Shown here: positions 8,544 to 18,764 of the stretch, in pieces
How positions within the stretch are numbered: position 1 is the stretch's first letter
Layout of the letters: every line of letters begins with the position of its first letter
Assembly (NCBI RefSeq): GCF_004000805.1
Contig: NZ_BILY01000019.1
Coordinates: 1 to 64,000 of the forward strand
Direction of reading: 5' to 3'
Source of the DNA: Paenibacillus glycanilyticus NBRC 16618
Lineage (GTDB): Bacteria > Bacillota > Bacilli > Paenibacillales > Paenibacillaceae
DNA length: 64,000 nucleotides
Notes under the pieces: generated by a model
What the model saw: only the letters and a program-made list of their open reading frames with translations
Told to the model about the DNA's origin: nothing
Database searches by the model: none
Position numbers and translations under genes: made by a program

Positions 8544-8587
8544 AGAGAGGCTGCAGACGCGCTGTTCAGCGCGTTTGCAGCCTCTCT
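8544..8587. terminator. Strong hairpin terminator between the DinB-like gene and groEL
   Basis: About 20 nearly perfect base pairs (AGAGAGGCTGCAGACGCGCTG with its complement). On the minus strand a T-rich TTTATTTTAA follows, which suits termination of groESL; the plus-strand tail is weak. Confidence 0.85.
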
Positions 8588-8632
8588 TGTTAGATGACTG
8601 ATTTTAAGCATCGGACGTACTCTGTCCGATTC

Positions 8633-10267
<1,635 letters not shown>

Positions 10268-10327
10268 TTACCTCCCAAAAAGTATAATAAGTATCTTCCG
10301 CCTTGCCCTCTATGTTAGGAAACGGGC

Positions 10328-10609
10328 TTATCCAAAGATCGCGTGAATGTCGCTTTCCTTCATAATCAAATACTCTTTGCCGTCGTATTTGATTTCTGTT
10401 CCCGCATATTTCGAGAAAAGGACGCGGTCGCCAACTTGAACTTCAAGCGCAACGCGAACGCCGTCTTTCAGCGTACCGCTGCCAATTGCCACCACTTTGC
10501 CTTCTTGCGGCTTTTCTTTAGCTGTATCCGGCAAAACGATGCCGCTTGCAGTCGTTTCTTCTTTTGCGATCGGTTCGATCAATACGCGTTCACCCAAAGG
10601 TCTGATCAT
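10328..10609 (-). CDS. groS: Co-chaperonin GroES
   Basis: This 93-residue protein caps the GroEL ring. It begins [13 protein letters not shown], has the mobile-loop region ([19 protein letters not shown]) that contacts GroEL, and the roof-loop GTLKDG. The ribosome binding site is AAGGAGG. It is separated from groEL by 66 bp. Confidence 0.97.
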   Translation of the reverse strand: MIRPLGERVLIEPIAKEETTASGIVLPDTAKEKPQEGKVVAIGSGTLKDGVRVALEVQVGDRVLFSKYAGTEIKYDGKEYLIMKESDIHAIFG

Positions 10610-10652
10610 TGAAAATAGCCTCCTTAAAAAATTTGTCGCTTATTGTTTTTTA

Positions 10653-10679
10653 TTAGCACTCGTAAGCTTGAAGTGCTAA
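10653..10679 (-). promoter_or_regulatory. CIRCE operator (HrcA binding site)
   Basis: TTAGCACTC, 9 bp, AAGTGCTAA: the canonical CIRCE inverted repeat with a single changed base in one arm (consensus GAGTGCTAA). It lies between the promoter and groES and should bind HrcA, giving heat-inducible groESL. Confidence 0.93.
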
Positions 10680-10690
10680 CAACCATTTTT

Positions 10691-10719
10691 ATCATACTCA
10701 TTTTCCAGTCCGATTTCAA
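10691..10719 (-). promoter_or_regulatory. SigA-type promoter of groES-groEL
   Basis: On the minus strand TTGAAA (plus 10714-10719) and TATGAT (plus 10691-10696) are separated by 17 bp. The CIRCE element begins 11 bp downstream of the -10, as usual for this operon. Confidence 0.8.
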
Positions 10720-10789
10720 GTGTCTTGGACCAATTTTGCAGTTAATTAACATCGGCTCTCAAGGCACCTTCACCATTATAGCCCTAGCG

Positions 10790-10822
10790 AAAAGACGGCA
10801 TACGCATATAAGCGCATGCCGT
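10790..10822 (-). terminator. Terminator of the ABC permease-TetR operon
   Basis: On the minus strand GACGGCAT and ATGCCGTC form the stem, with further pairing of GCGC-type bases inside, followed by TTTTCGC. It begins just after the TetR stop codon. Confidence 0.75.
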
Positions 10823-10828
10823 CCTTAA

Positions 10829-11419
10829 TTACGGCTTCACTTGCAAGCCGCCTAAAATAAAATGAGTCATCTCTTCGATCGTATAATCCAGTGTATGAGG
10901 CCCCTCGCTGCGAATAGCCTGCCAGTACTCGGAGTTGCGATTAAACAACAATACGCCCGCGATGGAGTACACGGTAAGATCAACCGAGTTGAATTGGAAC
11001 ACGCCCTGCTCGCGGCCTGCCTCCAGCCACTTTCGCAGCGCCTGCCACAGCGGCATAACGTAATAGCGGATTTTGTCGATGCGAGAAGTGTTCAGCAGGA
11101 TTTCATACTGGATAATCTGAACAAGCTCCGGATCGTTATACCGAAATTTGGAGACCTCCGAAATAACCAGCTTCACACCGTCAAGCGGAGGCAGGTCTTT
11201 GTCCACGTTAGCAAACTGTTGGCTAGGAAAATACGCATCGAACAAAGCCGCGAACATATTCTCTTTCCCGCCGAAATGATACGAAATGAGAGCGACGTTA
11301 GCCCCGCCCGCTTCCTCGCATATTTGCCTTACCGTTGTCCCGTCAAAGCCCTGACTGGCAAACAGCTTCTTTGCCGCAAGCAGGATGCGGGACTTCACAT
11401 CGCTCTCATTCGTTGTCAT
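10829..11419 (-). CDS. TetR-family transcriptional regulator
   Basis: This 196-residue repressor has an N-terminal TetR helix-turn-helix (about residues 8-55; RILLAAKKLFASQGFDGTTV, then VALISYHFGGKENMF) and a helical ligand-binding C-terminal half. It is the second gene of an operon with an ABC-2 efflux-type permease 35 bp upstream. The two tandem palindromes in the operon promoter are the likely binding site, giving autoregulation and control of the exporter. The ligand is unknown. Confidence 0.88.
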   Translation of the reverse strand: MTTNESDVKSRILLAAKKLFASQGFDGTTVRQICEEAGGANVALISYHFGGKENMFAALFDAYFPSQQFANVDKDLPPLDGVKLVISEVSKFRYNDPELVQIIQYEILLNTSRIDKIRYYVMPLWQALRKWLEAGREQGVFQFNSVDLTVYSIAGVLLFNRNSEYWQAIRSEGPHTLDYTIEEMTHFILGGLQVKP

Positions 11420-11453
11420 TGTCTAATCCTCCAGCAAATCTATTTAAATCGAA

Positions 11454-12626
11454 TTATTTGGCCGTAACCGCCGCCTCTTGCTTTTGGCCGGCCCTTCCGC
11501 TTCGTTTCAGCCCCGTTGCCGCAGCGCTCACCGCGACAGCCACCGCCGTAATCAGGAAGAGAGCCGCTACCTCATGGCCTACGCCAGGTCCGCCAAACAA
11601 TAAGTTCATATTGCCTTCAACCGCATACGTTGCGGGAAGAACGGAACCAAGCCCGGTATAAAAGTCCGATAACAGCTCGCGCGGAACAATGGTACCCGAG
11701 GATACCAGCTGCGCCGACAACAGCATAATGTTGAACAGCATGCCTGCCATGCCAAGCAGATAAAGAAACATTTGCGATACGAACATAAAGGTTAACAGGA
11801 ACAGCATTTCAAACAACCACAGGTGAATAAAACCCTGCTCGATTTGCCCGCCCAGCGAATACAGCAATGCCGAGCCAACCAGGGATACAACTACCGCGGC
11901 AGCGACATTAATGATGCTCCTCGCGCCAAATCGTCTCCAGCGGCTTACCCCGCCCGATACAGCCATCGCCGACTGCTCCAGGTTCATGCCCATGATCATG
12001 GCACCGACATAAGAGGCTAGCACCATCATCATCGGCACCATCTGATTGTTCATGCCGTGAATCGCATTGGTCGATTGAATATCCGCCGTTACGCGCTCAG
12101 CCAAGCTTTGGGCCGCCTTAGCAGCCTGATCTTCCGGCATCTTGGCAGCCACGCCTAGCGTTGTCTTCACGCCGGCGGCTACCGCCTGCTTGTTTACCTC
12201 GGCCGTAACCTGCTCGGCTACCCCGTTCATCATGCTTTTAATTAAAGCAGGATTCGACTCATTAATCCAATACTGAATGTTGGCGTGTCCGCCTGAAGAC
12301 GCCGCCTTTTGCGTAAAATCCTCTGGCATGTAAATAATCATCTGAAGCTTCCGGTCGTCCAGCTGCTGCTGGGCAGCGTCCAAATCATCCAGCCGGGACA
12401 TCTGGAACGGCAGCTCCTTAAGCAGATTAGCCGCTACCTGCTCTCCAAGCTGCTGGTCTTTATTGACAACCGCAATATGCAGCTGATTGGCACGATCGGT
12501 TACCCCGTCATAGCCCGTCATCCAAATCAAAGAGAATATGATTTGGAACATAAGTGCCGTAATAATCCCTACCCATGTGGTCGGGCGCTTCATAAATGCC
12601 TGCAAAGCCTGTTTCAATCTCTCCAC
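11454..12626 (-). CDS. ABC-2 type efflux permease (DUF3533/YhgE-like)
   Basis: This 390-residue membrane protein has one N-terminal helix (about 18-37), a long external segment (about 40-200) with repeated Gln/Asp-rich helices, and five to six C-terminal membrane segments. This pattern is typical of YhgE/Pip-like ABC-2 export permeases. Such proteins, paired with a local TetR regulator, usually act in drug or lipid export. No ATPase is encoded beside it, so it either borrows one or works without. It is the first gene of the operon and lies directly under the operator palindromes. Confidence 0.78.
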   Translation of the reverse strand: MERLKQALQAFMKRPTTWVGIITALMFQIIFSLIWMTGYDGVTDRANQLHIAVVNKDQQLGEQVAANLLKELPFQMSRLDDLDAAQQQLDDRKLQMIIYMPEDFTQKAASSGGHANIQYWINESNPALIKSMMNGVAEQVTAEVNKQAVAAGVKTTLGVAAKMPEDQAAKAAQSLAERVTADIQSTNAIHGMNNQMVPMMMVLASYVGAMIMGMNLEQSAMAVSGGVSRWRRFGARSIINVAAAVVVSLVGSALLYSLGGQIEQGFIHLWLFEMLFLLTFMFVSQMFLYLLGMAGMLFNIMLLSAQLVSSGTIVPRELLSDFYTGLGSVLPATYAVEGNMNLLFGGPGVGHEVAALFLITAVAVAVSAAATGLKRSGRAGQKQEAAVTAK

Positions 12627-12649
12627 TCCCTCTATCTATATCTCGTCTT

Positions 12650-12674
12650 AAACATATGTTTAAAACAACTGTTT
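12650..12674 (-). promoter_or_regulatory. Tandem operator palindromes, probable TetR-family binding sites
   Basis: Two palindromes of the same form AAACA-NN-TGTTT lie at 12650-12661 (AAACATATGTTT) and 12663-12674 (AAACAACTGTTT), with start points 13 bp apart. They lie just downstream of the -10 of the permease-TetR operon, where a bound repressor would block transcription. Confidence 0.7.
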
Positions 12675-12677
12675 AAT

Positions 12678-12706
12678 ACATTAACAAGGAAGTTTCTTTA
12701 TGTCAA
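12678..12706 (-). promoter_or_regulatory. Promoter of the ABC permease-TetR operon
   Basis: On the minus strand a perfect TTGACA (plus 12701-12706) is followed after 17 bp by TAATGT (plus 12678-12683). Confidence 0.68.
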
Positions 12707-12750
12707 CGATGGATTTGGGATAGTCCTTAACTTACTTATAAATCATTATT

Positions 12751-12787
12751 AAACAAAGAAGACGCCTTTCTGGCGTCTTCTTTGTTT
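12751..12787. terminator. Perfect 16-bp terminator hairpin after the carbohydrate locus
   Basis: AAACAAAGAAGACGCC (12751-12766) is exactly complementary to 12772-12787, with a 5-nt loop. It lies 48 bp beyond the stop of the last GH43-type gene and marks the left end of the carbohydrate cluster. Confidence 0.82.
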
Positions 12788-12834
12788 ATGGGACTTTAAC
12801 GTCAAAAAGCTGTAGCCGTCAGCTCCCTAATTTT

Positions 12835-13758
12835 TTAGTATCGATCATCCGCTTCTAGATTCAACTCAAACTCCTTGTCGCGGTCGCAGATCAACACTCC
12901 GTCCACAACCTCCAGCTTGGCAACCTGAATGGACGAACGGCGAAATTCATAACTGTTCGAATCTTCATGATGCCCCTTCACACGGCCTGGATGAGTAAAA
13001 TAAAAGATATATCCTTCTTCTCCTTGCACAACTACATCCGCGTGAAGGCCGATCGTCCCGTCATCCGCACGTTTGCCAGGCTGGTCAAGAATGATACCGT
13101 TTCGTTCCCATGTCGTCAGATCATCGGAGCGGAAAACACCTTGCCCTCTCCATTCGTCAATGATAAGCCAATAATATCCTTTTAAGCGGAAAACATTCGG
13201 TCCTTCGTGGCCTCTTTCGGTTATCACCGGACCAATCGGCTGCCAATCATACAGATCCTTGCTCTCTGCGGCGTAGGTATGATTCCGCTGCTTAAACCAC
13301 ATTCGAAACATGCCGTTAGGCAGCTGGTACACACAGGCATCGATCACGTTCTCCTCACTAATGCCAAGCGTGGACTGGAATTCCCAACGAATAAGGTCGG
13401 AGCTTGTATAATGCCGGATACGAGCCTTGCCCGTCCAATCTTCCGGTACGCCGTGGACGTAAGTGACATACATATGGTACAGCCCGTCATGCCAAATGAT
13501 TTCAGGCGCCCAGAACGTATTTCTGCCCCATTCCGTTTCGAGACCTTCCAGGGTTCCTCGGTATAACCAGGTTGATCCGCCATCCGAGGAAGAAGCAACA
13601 CCAAGATCGGTGCCATGCACCCACCCGAATTTTGGCCCCTCCTGCGTTGCGCGGCGGTTCGTATAGATCAACCACCATTCCTTGGCCTGCCGATTCCAAA
13701 TAACGACTGGATCTGCCGCGCCGTCATAAATGGGATCCCTAAACAATGGCGATTTCAT
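12835..13758 (-). CDS. Family 43-like five-bladed beta-propeller glycosidase
   Basis: This 307-residue enzyme has no signal peptide and is therefore cytoplasmic. Propeller-blade motifs recur (DPVVIWN, FWAPEIIWHDGLYHMYV, GPNVFRLKGYYWLI). The three acidic residues expected in clan GH-F are visible: Asp16 in AADPVV, Asp140 in NVIDACVY and Glu185 in GHEGPNVF. GH43 relatives remove arabinofuranose or xylose residues. The start codon abuts the stop of the upstream GH43 gene (13758/13759), so the two are translated together. The exact subfamily and sugar are uncertain. Confidence 0.72.
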   Translation of the reverse strand: MKSPLFRDPIYDGAADPVVIWNRQAKEWWLIYTNRRATQEGPKFGWVHGTDLGVASSSDGGSTWLYRGTLEGLETEWGRNTFWAPEIIWHDGLYHMYVTYVHGVPEDWTGKARIRHYTSSDLIRWEFQSTLGISEENVIDACVYQLPNGMFRMWFKQRNHTYAAESKDLYDWQPIGPVITERGHEGPNVFRLKGYYWLIIDEWRGQGVFRSDDLTTWERNGIILDQPGKRADDGTIGLHADVVVQGEEGYIFYFTHPGRVKGHHEDSNSYEFRRSSIQVAKLEVVDGVLICDRDKEFELNLEADDRY

Positions 13759-15318
13759 TCATTCTCCACTCCTCGCAACCCAATAATTAAATTGATCTAC
13801 ATCAATATAACCCTGCTCACTTTCGCAGTTATAGCTGTATAACCCGATCCGGTCGCCCCTGTAATTCCCCCATCCCAGCTGATATGCGTCTCCAAAGCTC
13901 GTGAATTGTACGCCATCGACGCTATATTCAAACCGGCTGATTCCGTCTACGTTCCATACAGACCTTAACCATAGGGTAGAACCCTTTAATTCCGGACCCC
14001 ATTCTACCGTACCCGAATGATTAAACTTCAGGATCCTTGTCCCGTTCCGTTGCTGTACGCCAATCGTGCAATAGGTTTTCGCAAAATGGCAAATTCCGGC
14101 TTCTTGCCCGTCCGCCATGCCGCCGATATCCAGCTTTACGGTTGCCATATTATGAACGGTTCTGAACGCCCGTTGCGTAATGACGTTGCAGACGGTAAAG
14201 AAGTTGCCCTTCTCGATCGGTTGGCATGCGTATAGACGCAGGTGGCCCGGCCGTTCCGTTAACGACCATTTGTCGGCTCTTGGCTGATGGTTCCACTCCC
14301 AATACGGCTTAAGCACCGCCCGGTCAAAATCGTCATTCGTGGTAAGAACCGTCGTGGGATGGCCGTTAATCGGCTTCACGCCGCCCCATACCATCTCTCC
14401 GACTCCGTCGCCGTCCGTATCTTCTCCAATGATCGGCCATCCGTCCACCCATGTTACGGGTAGCAAGTGAAGCGGTCTGCCTTCAAAATCGCCCGATCCC
14501 TGGTGGCTAATGAAATACCATTCCCCGGTAACGGTATCGACCAGTCCGCCTTGATTCGGCTCCCGGTCTATTTCCTTTCCGTGCGTATGAATAATTTCCT
14601 TTTCCTTATAGGGCCCGTAAATATGTTCGGACCTTAACATCATGACGACTCGGACTTCACCGGCTTCCTCAAGTCGAACCTCGCTGTGGAAGAAGTAGTA
14701 GAACCCGTCTATTTTATAGATCTTATTGGCTTCGCTGCCTTTGTACTGATGAATAATCGTATCGGTGTCATGCAGCAGCTCTCTGCCGTCTTCACTGAGT
14801 TTGAATAAATGGATGTTGTAGTTGTCTGCAAAATTCGTGGCAACGAAGTAGCCTTGTCCGTCTTCGTCCCAGAATGGACAGCAATCGTCCCAGCCAGTGA
14901 CCTCCCAAACCCGATGAAGCGGCTCCCAAGGTCCAGCCGGATCGGAAGCCGTGCTCATAAACAATCCTTCATCGGGCGTGAAAAAATAAACCCAGAATTT
15001 ATTCTTATGGTATCGGATGGCGCCGGCCCAGACCCCTCTGCCGTAACGATTCATGCGATCGTAATTGTATTCCGGGCCAATGCTTGTCAAATCTTGAACA
15101 ACATGTCCAATCATGCTCCAATTCACAAGATCCTTGGAATGCAGCACCGCCATCCCCGGAGAGCAATGCAAAGTAGAGGAGATGCCGTAATAATCATCCC
15201 CGACCCGAATGACATCCGGATCGCTATAATCGCCGGGCAAGACAGGATTAACATAGGTGCCATCCCCCTGATCTCCCCAGGCACCTTTCTTCGATAATAA
15301 ATGGTAGTTAACTTCCAT
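13759..15318 (-). CDS. GH43 beta-xylosidase/alpha-L-arabinofuranosidase with C-terminal sandwich domain
   Basis: This 519-residue cytoplasmic enzyme has an N-terminal GH43 propeller (about 22-320) and a C-terminal concanavalin-like beta-sandwich (about 330-515) typical of bifunctional xylosidase/arabinofuranosidases. Catalytic candidates are Asp33 (YSDPDVIRVGDDYY), Asp144/145 (GWDDCCPFW) and Glu196 (YKGSEANKIY). It likely removes xylose or arabinose from imported oligosaccharides. It lies between the broken lyase gene (102 bp upstream) and a second GH43-like gene (adjacent downstream). Confidence 0.85.
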   Translation of the reverse strand: MEVNYHLLSKKGAWGDQGDGTYVNPVLPGDYSDPDVIRVGDDYYGISSTLHCSPGMAVLHSKDLVNWSMIGHVVQDLTSIGPEYNYDRMNRYGRGVWAGAIRYHKNKFWVYFFTPDEGLFMSTASDPAGPWEPLHRVWEVTGWDDCCPFWDEDGQGYFVATNFADNYNIHLFKLSEDGRELLHDTDTIIHQYKGSEANKIYKIDGFYYFFHSEVRLEEAGEVRVVMMLRSEHIYGPYKEKEIIHTHGKEIDREPNQGGLVDTVTGEWYFISHQGSGDFEGRPLHLLPVTWVDGWPIIGEDTDGDGVGEMVWGGVKPINGHPTTVLTTNDDFDRAVLKPYWEWNHQPRADKWSLTERPGHLRLYACQPIEKGNFFTVCNVITQRAFRTVHNMATVKLDIGGMADGQEAGICHFAKTYCTIGVQQRNGTRILKFNHSGTVEWGPELKGSTLWLRSVWNVDGISRFEYSVDGVQFTSFGDAYQLGWGNYRGDRIGLYSYNCESEQGYIDVDQFNYWVARSGE

Positions 15319-15480
15319 AACCTAGCCATCCTTTGCCTTTGAATTTAACTTTTGAATTTAACTGATCGTTGTACATCTTCAATACACTTCGTTATCCTCG
15401 CGGTCTTGCTATCCCGCCTGTTACAATCCCGCAAGGGCAGCAATCTCGTCAGCAGGAAGGGCTTGGTCATAAATGCGGAA

Positions 15481-16037
15481 ATCATCCACTCGTCCGTCGA
15501 GATACGGATCGGAGCTATATTGGGAACGGCCGATCCAATTTTGCGTCGTTGCGCCCAGATCGGACGGTTTAATGGTCATCGACGTATTGCTCCCCACTTG
15601 AGCTCCATCAACATAGAGAGTGCCGGTCGAACCGTTTAACGTAACGGCTACATGATGCCAGCCTCCCGTTGCCAGCGCAGACTGCCCGTCAATGATTTGC
15701 TCGCTCGAATTATTGTTTTTGATCGCGAAGCGAATTTTGCCATTGGCTCCATTTTTCGGAGTAAGAAACATACTGGTCGAAGTCCCGGAACCAAAATCAA
15801 AAATTCGCATCCAGTTTTTAGCGCTATCCAGATTCACCCATGCTGAAATGGTGATTGTGTCAGCCCCGGAGACAAGGCTGGAAGGAAGGGCAATATAGCC
15901 GTTTGTTCCGGCAAGATCCGCAGCGTTGCCGATTTTACCCGTAATCCAGGCCGTACCGCCATTCAGCGTTCCAGGATTGCCGTTTCCGGATGCGTCTGCG
16001 GCTGAAGCTCCGCTTGTTTCGTCAAATTTATACCAGG
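15481..16037 (-). repeat. Intact LamG-coding repeat copy (557 bp)
   Basis: This segment codes for most of the last LamG domain. Its two ends, 15481-15657 and 15942-16037, match the damaged copy at 16414-16686 with only a handful of differences, while the middle 284 bp (15658-15941) has no counterpart there. Confidence 0.9.
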
Positions 16038-16413
16038 ACAGGAGGGTGGCCATCGGCATACCATCGGTTGTTGCGGAAGCAATTGCCGACATGTCCGATT
16101 CTCCTATTGCATTTACTGCCGTTACCTTGTAATGGTAGGCCGTATTCGGTTTTAAACCCAGGCTGGTATACGACGTTCCTGTAATCAAATCGCTATTAAC
16201 TTTGGTATAGACGGCATTCTCAGCTAATGAATCGGCGACGTATACCTGATAACCCGTTGCTCCTGGTACAACCGGCCAGCTTACGTTAATCGATCTATAA
16301 TCTGCTGTCGCAGCTATCACACCCGTCGGTGCTGCCGTTACGGATTCCAAGGTTTGCCCGTTCATCACACTCGCAACTTCAGATGAATTTATCGCGCGAT
16401 TATAGATTCTGAC

Positions 16414-16686
16414 ATCATCCACTCGTCCGTCGAGATACGGATCGGAGCTATATTGGGAACGGCCGATCCAATTCTGCGTCGTTGCACCCAGATCAGACGG
16501 TTTAATGGTCATCGACGTATTGCTCCCCACTTGAGCTCCATCAACATAGAGAGTGCCGGTCGAACCGTTTAACGTAACGGCTACATGATGTAATCCAGGC
16601 CGTACCGCCATTCAGCGTCCCAGTATTGCCGTTTCCGGATGCGTCTGCGGCTGAAGCTCCGCTTGTTTCGTCAAATTTATACCAGG
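16414..16686 (-). repeat. Damaged LamG-coding repeat copy (273 bp, internal deletion)
   Basis: This near-identical copy of 15481-16037 lacks 284 bp at the join 16590/16591 (ACATGATG followed directly by TAATCCAGG). A single shared G is the only microhomology at the junction. The join causes the frameshift in the lyase gene. Confidence 0.9.
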
Positions 16687-18694
16687 CTTTTAAATGGGTG
16701 TCGACGTTGACTTTTACGGCTGCATGATACGCTTGCCCGTTATAGGTCGCGGTAATCGTAGCTGTACCTGCGCCAATCCCGGTCACCAAGCCTGCCGAAT
16801 CGACGGTTGCCACAGCTGGATCGGATGAAGTGAAGCTTGCTTGACTTGTAAGAACCTGATTGCTTCCGTCCGGATGAATGACCCTTAATACGGATTGATG
16901 CGTATGATTGACGTTAAGAACATAACTGCTTGCATCAAAAGCCGGAATGCCGTCTCCTCCCGTTGTGGCCGATACAACGGCGAACGTTGATCCTCCGGAT
17001 ACACGGACCTTGTAAAAGTAAATCGTATTTGGATTCAAGCTTGTGTCGCTATAAGACGTTGTTGTAATTGGCGCACTGTTAATCTGAGTATAAGTTCCAT
17101 TTTCCTCTGTTGATCTATAGATGTTGTAACCAAGTGCGTCCGGTACAGCCGTCCAGCTTAAGTTGATCGCATCCGAGCCGGCTATGGTTGCTTTCAGTCC
17201 AGTTATATTACCTAGAATGATCCTGTTGCTCAGCCCATCCGTCTTTGCCGCGTCAGGCGTGTACAATAACATGGCAAGCGGATAATCCTTTCCTGCAACC
17301 TCAGGCATTCTCGTTTCGTACACATAGGCCAAATACTTGTATTTTTCCTGGGTCATATCCTGCCCTTCGATATATTTATAATAGTTGTACAAAACACTGT
17401 AAAACGCATCAATTCTGCCTCTTTGATCCGGATTGATCTGATCGAATATCTGACCGGAATAGCTTTGGTTTGCCACCGCGGGCGTCCACATCACATCGTA
17501 TCCGAGATGATACTTTAGAGCATACGTAGTCCCTTCCAGCAACCTGTCATTCAGAAAATGAAATGGATTTACCGCATTAGCAGCCGTTGAGATTGTTCCT
17601 GCTGCCGGGTCAACCTTCGTTCCTTGGGCGTAGATGGTCTGTACCAATGTTGACAGTCCGGCGATATTGGCATAAGAATGTCCCACATCGCGGCCCATTT
17701 CCATTAATTGCACATGGTAATCCGACGAATCGAGCGGCGCTCCTGTCCTTTCGTTTTTGGTCATCCATCGCATTTCATGTTTGATCGAACCATTCCTTCC
17801 CCCCTCATCGCCTTCTGCATTCACTGTTGTTGCTTCTACGGATTCCGCATACATTTCCAGGTCATTGGTAAAGATCGCCCGCGCCATCGTTCCCATAACC
17901 GTAAATTGGTGCTGATTCATGAAAAAAGAATGTGCGTTATAAGTGACCGAGCAAAGCTCCATCATATGGCTAAAATTCTGGGTGTCGGTTTCTGTCCATT
18001 TCAAACCTGCTGTAGGCGTGTCGGAATAACGCAAAATTTCTGCCGCTGCCGCCAGCAAATAAGTCATCGTCGCAAAACGGAAGTTCGTATGAGGAGCAAC
18101 AGACTGGATGCCGGAATAAGATCTGACGATATACATCGAACTGGAACGGTACGTCTCATCGCCGGTAATGTACCACATAACGGCTTGTTTAAAAGCGGTT
18201 AAGGCATCCGTATTCGCACGCGTTCCCACATAATCGCTTGGGTCAGACCAGTACTTACCATTTGCATCGGTAAAGGCCCACGGACCGCGTATATTAACGA
18301 ATAGATCATTTCCGACTTCATATAAGATTCTTGGATTCGGTCTGGATTGCCAGTCGGCGGCAAAGGCCTCGAACGCCGTATTCCACGGCTCGTCCCCTGC
18401 TCTTACATGGTCGCGCATATTGTCCAGATCGGCCAGCGTCATGGCAATACCCGGATGATGGATCGTTGCTGATACCGTTGATCCGTTAGCATCCGTGTAG
18501 GAAGCATTCACATCGGCGTTTACCGCTTGTGGTTTGTAAGATGTAATGAGCGGCGAAACAGCCGCATTCGCTGTTCCGGCACCTCCAAAGCCTGTAAAGG
18601 TCATGACTAACGTAAAACAAACAATAAGGACTAAAAAGAATTGGCGGCGATTGCTTTTTATGACCAGGTCCATTTCTTATTCCTCCATTCTTCA

Positions 18695-18735
18695 AGAAAA
18701 AGCCCCCAATTTAACGAAGATTCGATTGGGGGCTT
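18695..18735 (-). terminator. Terminator after the giant lyase gene
   Basis: On the minus strand AAGCCCCCAAT pairs with ATTGGGGGCTT over 11 bp, followed by TTTTCTTG. The tail ends only about 20 bp before the start codon of the next gene (18673). Confidence 0.85.
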
Positions 18736-18764
18736 CGATGATTATGCGCAAGTTGACTCGTTTA

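Larger units (their letters stand above)
15421..18673 (-). pseudogene. Secreted alginate-lyase-family protein, frameshifted by a 284-bp deletion
   Basis: The first frame (18673-16541) encodes a signal peptide (1-38), an alginate-lyase-type alpha/alpha domain (about 70-470, with NQHQF at 253-257 and EMGRDVGH at 325-332), a fibronectin III domain (488-571), a bacterial Ig-like domain (578-657) and the beginning of a LamG domain. After TAWIT (residue 695) the frame is lost and ends 15 codons later. The rest of the LamG domain, another Fn3 and an intact LamG follow in another frame down to 15421. Comparing the two LamG copies shows that 284 bp are missing at 16590/16591. Restoring them gives 3537 nt, exactly 1179 codons. 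The lyase half has an intact frame and could still be secreted as a shorter product. Confidence 0.88.
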
